The notes under the pieces: model-generated
The model's input: only the letters and a program-made list of their open reading frames with translations
Told to the model about the DNA's origin: nothing
Databases searched by the model: none
In this document: one piece after another, positions 1-4,187 of the stretch
How positions within the stretch are numbered: the stretch's first letter is position 1
Layout of the letters: each line of letters opens with the position of its first letter
Origin: Acidobacteriaceae bacterium
Lineage (GTDB): Bacteria > Acidobacteriota > Terriglobia > Terriglobales > Acidobacteriaceae
Assembly: GCA_030044455.1 (NCBI GenBank)
Contig: JASHVU010000703.1
Location: forward strand, 1 to 5,175
Direction: 5' to 3'
Length of the DNA stretch: 5,175 nt
Translations under genes and position numbers: made by a program

Positions 1-284
1 AGACAGCTACGCAGCCGCAAAAAGGTGGAGCGCAAAAACTCCGATGGCACGACAGAGACGACGATATCGGCCTCAGTCACGGTCTCGCAGTCGGCGGTGA
101 CGGTGATGCCCTTGTGCAACGGAAAGCCGGGCAGGAACTGGCGGTTTTCCCCGGCATCGATAATCTCCTGAGCGAGCTCATGGCTGTGCGCCCAGAGCGA
201 AACCTGGTGGCCGCCGCGGCGGTCGAGGGCGAGCGCGATTGCAGTTCCCCATGCTCCTGCACCTACAACGCTGATGCGGCTCAT
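1..284 (-). CDS. gpsA: Glycerol-3-phosphate dehydrogenase [NAD(P)+], N-terminal part (cut by window edge)
   Basis: This gene reduces dihydroxyacetone phosphate to sn-glycerol-3-phosphate in the cytoplasm, the backbone precursor for phospholipids. Only the first 94 codons are present; the frame is open to the window edge. The protein starts MSRISVVGAGAWGTA, with the Rossmann dinucleotide-binding motif GAGAWG at residues 8-13. It continues with the family pattern NRQFLPG (48-54) and VVSVVPSEFLR (75-85), the conserved stretch after the second part of the nucleotide fold. The ATG (284-282) overlaps the stop of plsY in an ATGA arrangement, and a Shine-Dalgarno AAGGA lies 4 bases upstream (293-289), so the start is well supported. 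The overlap implies translational coupling with plsY, whose enzyme uses this product. The substrate-binding C-terminal domain lies outside the window. Identification is from motifs and is very likely right. Confidence 0.95.
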   Translation of the reverse strand, partial: MSRISVVGAGAWGTAIALALDRRGGHQVSLWAHSHELAQEIIDAGENRQFLPGFPLHKGITVTADCETVTEADIVVSVVPSEFLRSTFLRLRSC

Positions 285-913
285 TGGTTCCTTCTTGCTC
301 CAAATTGGGATTCTGTGCCGCTCATCAGGCGACGGATGTTCTGGTGATGTTTGATGATGATAAGCAGAGCCACGGCGCATTGCACGGCGATAAAAAATGC
401 CGGGCGATCGCCGCGGGTCATGAACCAGGCAAAAACCGGGAAGCAGCCGGCGCCAATGACCGAGCCGAGCGAAACAAAGCGGGTGATGGCGAGAATGACC
501 GCAAAGACGCCGATGGCCGACAACGCCGCCCAGGGCGCCGCTACCAGGAAGACGCCGAATCCGGTAGCCACACCCTTGCCGCCCTTGAAGCGAAGCCAGG
601 GTGTAAACATGTGGCCGAGGACGGCGGCGAGCGCTGCCAGCGCCTGCAAATCGCGGTTGGGAAGCATGGGCAGCAGCAGGCCGCCCAGCCATGCGCCCAG
701 CCAGACGGCGGAGCAGCCCTTCAGCACGTCGAGCACAAAGGTCGCTGCGCCCAGGCCCTTGCCGCCAGCGCGCAGAACATTGGTGGCGCCGATGTTGCCG
801 CTGCCCACGGAGCGGATGTCCTGCTTGCGAAAGATGCGCACCAGCAGGTACCCAACCGGGATGGACCCGAGCAGAAATGCGACGGCCGCGATGAGCGCTG
901 CTGCGAGGAGCAT
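281..913 (-). CDS. plsY: Glycerol-3-phosphate acyltransferase PlsY (acyl-phosphate dependent)
   Basis: PlsY is an integral inner-membrane enzyme that transfers an acyl group from acyl-phosphate to the sn-1 position of glycerol-3-phosphate, giving lysophosphatidic acid. The 210-residue product has the usual family length and several hydrophobic segments. All three signature motifs are visible: SGNIGATN at residues 38-45 after the N-terminal GSIPVGYLL helix, FKGGKGVAT at 109-117 (the glycine-rich glycerol-phosphate loop), and KHHQNIRRL at 188-196 near the C-terminus. DVLKG (62-66) is also typical. I see no good Shine-Dalgarno before the ATG at 913. The fit of the N-terminus to the first membrane helix supports this start. 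The gene is followed by gpsA with a 4-base overlap and preceded by a 103-base gap from the cNMP-binding gene on the same strand, so a shared transcript is possible but not shown. Confidence 0.97.
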   Translation of the reverse strand: MLLAAALIAAVAFLLGSIPVGYLLVRIFRKQDIRSVGSGNIGATNVLRAGGKGLGAATFVLDVLKGCSAVWLGAWLGGLLLPMLPNRDLQALAALAAVLGHMFTPWLRFKGGKGVATGFGVFLVAAPWAALSAIGVFAVILAITRFVSLGSVIGAGCFPVFAWFMTRGDRPAFFIAVQCAVALLIIIKHHQNIRRLMSGTESQFGARRNQ

Positions 914-1016
914 AACGAGTGAGAATAGCAGGAGAGAGAGACGCCGGATTCAGAATAACGCGCACACCCGGAGCGGGGAAGGCTGCAGGGAGCGGCAGCG
1001 GGATGACGGGTCCCGT

Positions 1017-1424
1017 TTAGGCGATGGCTCGCCGGGCCGACCTGACCTCGGCCGCCAGAACGGCCAGCATCTTGAGCGCCATCATCGGTTCGCTCTGCAT
1101 CAGGTCAGTGAGTTCGTCGCGGGGAATGAAGCCAACCTCCGCGCCTGATTCCGCCGTCGCCGTAAGCGTATAGGGCTGGTTGCCCAACAGACCGGGAAGC
1201 CCCAGGAGCGAACCCTCTGGAACTCGAACCGAAACTATCGGCTTGCCCTCGCGTGAGTCCATTGTCAGCCGGGCAGCGCCATTGAGCAGGATGTAAAGGC
1301 CAACCGGCGGATCGCCCTGCATGAAGAGCACGCGCTCAGTGGTGCAGTCCACCGGCGCAGCCTTCTTCTCAAGTACGGCTATCAGCTCGGGATCAGCGAC
1401 AAAAGCAGTTGGGTCGAGTTGCAC
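1017..1424 (-). CDS. Stand-alone cyclic-nucleotide-binding (Crp-like) domain protein, no DNA-binding domain
   Basis: The 135-residue product is essentially one cNMP-binding beta-roll. The strand pattern RVLFMQGDPPVGLYILLNGAARL (31-53) matches the start of the Crp/Fnr effector domain, and PEGSLLGLPGLLGN (69-82) and AESGAEVGFIPRDEL (91-105) match its middle and end. A short helical tail (residues 106-133) follows and the protein stops, so the helix-turn-helix of true Crp regulators is absent. The phosphate-binding cassette is degenerate: where cAMP binders have Gly-Glu and later Arg-Ser/Thr-Ala, this protein has LGLPGLLG and YTLTATA, so cAMP binding is doubtful. It may act as a protein-interaction or redox/ligand sensor; no function can be assigned. 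The start is GTG with AAAGGGA about 4 bases upstream; a nearby ATG (1434-1436 region) is out of frame. It diverges from the STAS gene and lies upstream of plsY. Confidence 0.86.
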   Translation of the reverse strand: MQLDPTAFVADPELIAVLEKKAAPVDCTTERVLFMQGDPPVGLYILLNGAARLTMDSREGKPIVSVRVPEGSLLGLPGLLGNQPYTLTATAESGAEVGFIPRDELTDLMQSEPMMALKMLAVLAAEVRSARRAIA

Positions 1425-1509
1425 GGCTTCCCTTTCATTTCAATCGTGCCATTCCTGGCGAGCCCGGTTCACGGCATGCCCAATCGGGGGCGGATTCGTC
1501 ACCGGCCCC

Positions 1510-1815
1510 CTATTCAATTTGATGTCGGAACAGGGGCATCGAGGACGAAGCTGTTTTCATTCTCAGCTCAATGCATCTTTTCACCTCGGCTGGCGAAGAA
1601 TGTGTGATATGGATCACGATTTGATGTTCACCTGTCCGTGGGTCTGTGATCTTGAACCACCCGCGACTTGGGGTACTGTCGTCCAGGCCGAACTCTTCTT
1701 CCAATCTGGTACGCCCGACTGGCGCGAGGGGATCTCGGCGACCCCGCGGCGTCACATTAACGTGACTGTAATCAAAGCGCCTCTCACGATTCCTTACACT
1801 TCTTTCCATGTCCAC
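1510..1815 (-). CDS. Doubtful hypothetical ORF, 101 codons
   Basis: An open frame in the divergent intergenic region, on the same strand as the cNMP-binding gene and 85 bases before it. I recognise no family. The first 45 residues are rich in Arg and Asp; the second half (WFKITDPRTGEHQIVIHITH and following) alternates polar and hydrophobic residues and could fold as strand plus helix. Evidence against it: the start is GTG (or ATG at 1809) without a Shine-Dalgarno sequence, it overlaps the 5' end of the STAS gene in antisense, its third codon positions are not clearly GC-rich, it uses AGA/AGG codons, and it would cover two palindromes that look regulatory. It is listed so that the region is not left blank; non-coding DNA is at least as likely. 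Confidence 0.2.
   Translation of the reverse strand: MDMERSVRNRERRFDYSHVNVTPRGRRDPLAPVGRTRLEEEFGLDDSTPSRGWFKITDPRTGEHQIVIHITHSSPAEVKRCIELRMKTASSSMPLFRHQIE
1603..1618. promoter_or_regulatory. Candidate CRP/FNR-family operator
   Basis: TGTGATATGGATCACG matches the CRP half-site layout TGTGA-N6-TCACA at 9 of 10 defined bases, on both strands. It sits about midway in the divergent region, roughly 180 bases from each flanking start codon. The match is direct; binding by a Crp/Fnr regulator encoded elsewhere is inference, since the local cNMP-binding protein has no DNA-binding domain. A chance match is possible. Confidence 0.35.
1751..1766. promoter_or_regulatory. 16-base near-perfect palindrome upstream of the STAS gene, possible operator
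   Basis: GTCACATTAACGTGAC has 5-base arms GTCAC/GTGAC around a TTAA centre, with one A/C mismatch pair. Its centre lies about 49 bases before the STAS start codon, a usual position for an activator or repressor site. No regulator family is assigned. Confidence 0.35.
1795..1800 (+). promoter_or_regulatory. Possible -10 box (TACACT) for leaderless STAS transcription
   Basis: TACACT fits the TANNNT pattern and ends 7 bases before the ATG at 1808, the spacing expected when transcription starts at the start codon itself. The gene has no Shine-Dalgarno sequence, which fits. There is no recognisable -35 hexamer (TCAAAG at the expected distance), so the call is weak. Confidence 0.25.
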
Positions 1816-2128
1816 AGAGAGCCCGTTGACCTTCGAGCGAATCGATCACAAGAAGGACGGAACCATCATCTTCCAACTCGCGGGGCCGCTGACCATCGGC
1901 AACGTGTTCGAGATTCAGGCAGCTCTCCGCGCCGAACCCCTGCCGCGGGTGACCGTGGTTGACCTGACCAAGGTGCCATACATGGATTCAGCCGGCATGG
2001 GTGTCATCATCAACGGCTACGTGCACTGCCGCAAAGAAGGCGTCGAATTTGAGGTGGAAGGTGTGAACTACCGGGTCATGGAGCTGTTCAAGCTCACTCA
2101 TGTGGACAAGCTGATCCCGATGCGGTGA
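1808..2128 (+). CDS. Single-domain STAS protein, anti-sigma factor antagonist-like
   Basis: The 106-residue protein is one STAS domain, the family of SpoIIAA/RsbV. In that family the unphosphorylated antagonist binds a kinase/anti-sigma factor and frees a sigma factor; the kinase switches it off by phosphorylating a conserved serine. Here the order is as expected: a first strand TIIFQLAGPLTIGNV (19-33), the strand TVVDLTKVPYMDSAGMGVI (49-67) with the phosphorylatable serine at 61 inside D-S-A-G-M-G, then EFEVEGVNYRVMELFKLTHVD (80-100), the usual end of the fold. Length is normal. No anti-sigma kinase or phosphatase gene lies beside it, so its partner is encoded elsewhere. There is no Shine-Dalgarno; the ATG at 1808 fits the domain start and may be leaderless. 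It is cytoplasmic, and its target pathway is unknown. It could instead belong to a chemosensory or lipid-asymmetry STAS subgroup, but those contexts are absent here. Confidence 0.9.
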   Translation: MSTESPLTFERIDHKKDGTIIFQLAGPLTIGNVFEIQAALRAEPLPRVTVVDLTKVPYMDSAGMGVIINGYVHCRKEGVEFEVEGVNYRVMELFKLTHVDKLIPMR

Positions 2129-2229
2129 TTGGCCGACGACTTCCTGTAGATTTTGCAGCCGGCACGCCAGGTGGAGGCGCCTGCGGCGTCGGATTGCCGG
2201 GCTCAATTAGACTCGACAATAGAGCCGCA

Positions 2230-3096
2230 ATGCCCGGGATCCTGAAAAAGACACGTATTACTCTCGAGATGATCAAGTGGGAGCACTCGGTTTTTGCGCT
2301 CCCATTTGCGCTCACAGCGGTGCTGCTGGCCGCCCATGGTCATCCCGGCTGGCGAACGCTGGGCTGGATCCTGGTAGCGATGGTGGCGGCACGCTCGGCC
2401 GCCATGGCGTTCAACCGCTGGGCCGATGCCGATCTGGACGCCGCCAATCCCCGCACCACCATGAGGGCCATCCCAGCTGGCTTGCTCACGCGGCAATTCG
2501 TGCTTGCGTTCACGGTGGTGGCCGCGGTGGTCTTCCTCATTGCCGCCGGCGAGCTGAACCAGCTCACGCTTTATCTCTCGCCCATCGTTCTGCTGGTGCT
2601 GTTCGGCTACAGTTACATGAAGCGGATTACCCGCTGGTCGCACCTGGTGCTGGGGCTGTCGCTGGGGCTGGCGCCGTCGGCCGCGTGGATTGCGGTGCGC
2701 GGTAGCCTCGATGTGAGGATCGTGGTGCTGACGGCTGCGGTGACGCTTTGGGCCGGCGGCTTCGACGTACTTTACGCCTGCCAGGATTTTGAGCACGACC
2801 GCAGCGTGGGCCTGCATAGCCTGCCCCAGGCAAGCGGAATCGCCGTGGCCTTTTGGGCAGCCCGCATCATGCATCTGGCCATGATGGCGCTGCTGATCTG
2901 GTTTGCCGTGCTGTTCAATTTTCATCTTGCCGGATGGCTGGGGGTTGCAGCCGTGGCTCTGCTGCTGGGCTATGAGCACTCGCTGGTTTCCCCGCGCGAT
3001 CTGCGCCGGCTCAACGCCGCCTTCTTCACAATGAATGGTGTGATTGCAATGGTTTTTCTGGTGTTTGTGGCTGCGGATTTGTGGTTGCGACGATGA
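2230..3096 (+). CDS. mqnP: UbiA-family polyprenyltransferase, MqnP type (menaquinone, futalosine pathway)
   Basis: An integral-membrane aromatic prenyltransferase of 288 residues with about eight or nine hydrophobic segments. The first Asp-rich motif NRWADADLDAANPRT is at residues 62-76 (N62, D66, D70), and the second, FDVLYACQDFEHDRSVG, is at 178-194 (D179, D186, D190). These bind Mg2+ and the prenyl diphosphate. The N-terminal EMIKWEHSVFALPFAL (13-28) and the YACQDxExDR form of motif 2 are typical of the subgroup first annotated as 'putative 4-hydroxybenzoate polyprenyltransferase' and now linked to prenylation in the futalosine menaquinone route. The classical UbiA role is the alternative. 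I chose ATG 2230: the frame is open back to a GTG at 2125, but those 35 residues are low-complexity Gly/Pro/Arg and unlike the family, whereas KKTRITLEMIKWEH matches family N-termini. The Shine-Dalgarno is weak. No other mqn gene is in the window. Confidence 0.85.
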   Translation: MPGILKKTRITLEMIKWEHSVFALPFALTAVLLAAHGHPGWRTLGWILVAMVAARSAAMAFNRWADADLDAANPRTTMRAIPAGLLTRQFVLAFTVVAAVVFLIAAGELNQLTLYLSPIVLLVLFGYSYMKRITRWSHLVLGLSLGLAPSAAWIAVRGSLDVRIVVLTAAVTLWAGGFDVLYACQDFEHDRSVGLHSLPQASGIAVAFWAARIMHLAMMALLIWFAVLFNFHLAGWLGVAAVALLLGYEHSLVSPRDLRRLNAAFFTMNGVIAMVFLVFVAADLWLRR

Positions 3097-3126
3097 TCCC
3101 AGGTTGTGCGCAGGCCTGCGAAGAAT

Positions 3127-3930
3127 ATGGGGAGACGATTCGAAGTGACTGCAACCGCCAAAGTCGCCGTCGTTACCGGTGGAGCACAGGGCATCGGCCG
3201 ATGCACCGCCGAGTTGCTTGCCCAGCGCGGCTATCGCGTGGCCATTATCGACATCAACGCGGCGGTCAGCACCATTGCGGCGATTCAATCTAGCGGCGGC
3301 GAGGTGTTTGGTTTTGTCGGCGACATTACTCGTGAAGCTCAAGTCGAGGAGTTCAAGAGCCGCGTGCTTGCTCATTACAGCCGGGTGGAGGTTCTGGTGA
3401 ACAATGCCGGAATCAGCTTGATCTCGCCCGCAGAACAGACCTCGGCTGTCGATTACCGCCGCGTGATGGAGGTGAATCTGGTCGCGCCTTTCCTGCTGGC
3501 AAAGGCATTCGGAACGGTGATGCTTGAGGCCGGGGCCGGATCGATCGTGAACGTCGCCTCCGTGGCGGGGCTTCTGGGTGTTGCCGATCGCGCGGCTTAC
3601 AACGCCTCAAAACACGGGCTGGTGGGGCTCACACGCACCCTGGCAGCGGAGTGGGGCGGTCGCGGCGTACGCGTCAACGCTGTATGCCCCGGCTGGGTGA
3701 AAACCGAAATGGATGTGGCCGACCAGGCGGGAGGCAGTTATACCGACGCTGACATTACGGGCCGCGTGCCGATGGGTCGATTTGCTTCGCCGGATGATGT
3801 GGCCCACGCGATTGCGTTCCTGGCCGACGAAAAAGAAAGCGCGTTCATCAACGGGCACACACTGTCGGTGGATGGCGGCTGGGCAGCGGATGGGAGTTGG
3901 GAGACGGTGAGGCTGCGGAAGCGGTGCTAG
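3127..3930 (+). CDS. Classical short-chain dehydrogenase/reductase (SDR), FabG-like, NAD(H)-type
   Basis: A cytoplasmic oxidoreductase of 267 residues with all classical SDR landmarks: cofactor motif TGGAQGIG (17-24), an acidic residue at the end of strand 2 (VAIIDIN, D42), D66 in the VGDIT strand, NNAG (92-95), N117, and the catalytic S145, Y158 and K162 in YNASK. CPGWVKTEM (187-195) and INGHTLSVDGGW (241-252) complete the fold. Asp at the end of strand 2 usually means NAD(H) preference, unlike NADPH-using FabG; the substrate cannot be read from sequence. The start is uncertain: ATG 3127 is taken, but GTG 3145 gives a more usual N-terminus and has GGGGAG 10 bases upstream. The gene lies 30 bases after the prenyltransferase, probably in one transcript. 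A 15-residue tail follows the usual VDGGW end, and the TAG stop lies in the CTAG that borders a MITE-like insertion. Confidence 0.92.
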   Translation: MGRRFEVTATAKVAVVTGGAQGIGRCTAELLAQRGYRVAIIDINAAVSTIAAIQSSGGEVFGFVGDITREAQVEEFKSRVLAHYSRVEVLVNNAGISLISPAEQTSAVDYRRVMEVNLVAPFLLAKAFGTVMLEAGAGSIVNVASVAGLLGVADRAAYNASKHGLVGLTRTLAAEWGGRGVRVNAVCPGWVKTEMDVADQAGGSYTDADITGRVPMGRFASPDDVAHAIAFLADEKESAFINGHTLSVDGGWAADGSWETVRLRKRC

Positions 3931-3951
3931 GGAAGCTCTGATTAAGTTGCG

Positions 3952-3961
3952 GGACCGGTCC
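3952..3961. repeat. Perfect 10-base palindrome in the MITE core
   Basis: GGACCGGTCC is fully self-complementary and directly follows the left terminal repeat. Confidence 0.6.
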
Positions 3962-3964
3962 TCG

Positions 3965-3978
3965 GGAGCTAAAGCTCC
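3965..3978. repeat. Hairpin with TAAA loop in the MITE core
   Basis: GGAGC-TAAA-GCTCC forms a 5-base stem with a 4-base loop. The centre GCTAAAGC shares the pattern GCTRAAGC with the hairpin at 4000-4019. No T-run follows, so it is not a typical terminator. Confidence 0.65.
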
Positions 3979-3999
3979 AATCATTCTGCTTGACTTTTC

Positions 4000-4019
4000 G
4001 GCACGGCTGAAGCCGTGCC
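4000..4019. repeat. Hairpin with TGAA loop in the MITE core, possible weak terminator
   Basis: GGCACGGC-TGAA-GCCGTGCC is a perfect 8-base GC-rich stem with a 4-base loop, and T/A could also pair to shorten the loop to GA. It lies 70 bases after the dehydrogenase stop and is followed by CTTTC rather than a clean T-run, so at best it is a weak terminator. It shares the GCTRAAGC core with the hairpin at 3965-3978. Confidence 0.65.
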
Positions 4020-4067
4020 CTTTCAAAACGGCAACTTGATCAGAGCTTCCCTAGGTTTGTGCTTTCT

Positions 4068-4089
4068 CAGGTCCCAGAATCGGGACCTG
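4068..4089. repeat. Hairpin, 8-base stem, outside the MITE
   Basis: CAGGTCCC-AGAATC-GGGACCTG is a perfect stem of 8 with a 6-base loop. It is followed by a GGCACC-containing stretch (4091-4110) with a small CCCG-CAT-CGGG palindrome at 4095-4105. It resembles dispersed intergenic repeats rather than a gene or an operator. Confidence 0.6.
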
Positions 4090-4126
4090 GGGCACCCGCA
4101 TCGGGCACCGAGGTCTGAAGCGCGGG

Positions 4127-4148
4127 GTACGGGTCTGGAGACCCGTAC
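4127..4148. repeat. Perfect 10-base inverted repeat with 2-base centre
   Basis: GTACGGGTCT-GG-AGACCCGTAC is a perfect palindrome apart from the two central bases. It lies 39 bases downstream of the reductase stop, in the convergent gap. There is no T-run on either side, so a dispersed REP-like repeat is likelier than a terminator. Confidence 0.65.
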
Positions 4149-4153
4149 GACAA

Positions 4154-4169
4154 CCGCGCAGGAGCGCGG
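4154..4169. repeat. GC-rich hairpin next to the reductase end
   Basis: CCGCGC-AGGA-GCGCGG is a perfect 6-base stem with a 4-base loop, 6 bases after the preceding palindrome and 18 bases beyond the reductase stop codon. It could contribute to transcription ending for the minus-strand gene, but no T-run is seen. Confidence 0.5.
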
Positions 4170-4187
4170 CGCTACTGGATCGCCGTT

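Larger units (their letters stand above)
1425..1807. other. Divergent intergenic region between cNMP-binding gene and STAS gene
   Basis: This 383-base stretch separates a minus-strand gene starting at 1424 from a plus-strand gene starting at 1808, so it must hold the promoters for both directions. I see a CRP/FNR-like palindrome at 1603-1618, another palindrome at 1751-1766, a possible TANNNT box at 1795-1800, and the doubtful ORF at 1510-1815. I see no tRNA, no riboswitch I can name and no strong terminator hairpin. Confidence 0.7.
3931..4050. mobile_element. MITE-like element, 120 bp, with 20-bp terminal inverted repeats and CTAG target duplications
   Basis: The left end GGAAGCTCTGATTAAGTTGC (3931-3950) is the reverse complement of the right end GCAACTTGATCAGAGCTTCC (4031-4050) except for one base (position 13, T against C). 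Both ends are bordered outside by CTAG (3927-3930 and 4051-4054), which reads as a 4-base target duplication. The similarity of the pairs stops immediately outside CTAG, so the edges are sharp. The 80-base core holds three palindromes and no coding frame. Ends starting GGAAG with a CTAG-type 4-base duplication resemble the IS5 subgroup as I recall it, so mobilisation in trans by an IS5-like transposase is an inference. No transposase is in the window. The left CTAG supplies the stop codon of the dehydrogenase. Confidence 0.75.

Noticed and set aside
284..1148. Long plus-strand open frames (212 and 265 codons) across plsY and the start of the cNMP-binding gene
   Set aside because: They are antisense to plsY, which has all family motifs; their translations are low-complexity Ala/Arg/Gln-rich and match no family.
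1321..1962. Plus-strand open frame of 213 codons through the divergent region
   Set aside because: It begins antisense inside the cNMP-binding gene and ends out of frame inside the STAS gene; no recognisable domain and no ribosome binding site.
2194..2220. Possible promoter TTGCCG-N15-GACAAT before the prenyltransferase
   Set aside because: The spacer is short and both hexamers are poor matches, so it cannot be separated from chance; the gene may be transcribed with the STAS gene.
2125..2229. 35-residue N-terminal extension of the prenyltransferase from GTG 2125
   Set aside because: The residues are Gly/Pro/Arg-rich, are unlike family N-termini and overlap the STAS stop; ATG 2230 gives a normal start.
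2203..3375. Minus-strand open frame of 390 codons opposite the prenyltransferase
   Set aside because: The translation is rich in His, Gln and Arg with no domain, and it mirrors the codon bias of the real plus-strand membrane protein.
4000..4030. Rho-independent terminator of the dehydrogenase
   Set aside because: The stem is strong, but it is followed by CTTTC and an A-run, not a T-run, and it belongs to the core of the inserted element.
3927..4169. CRISPR array or clustered direct repeats
   Set aside because: The units are different palindromes without regular spacing or repeated direct units.
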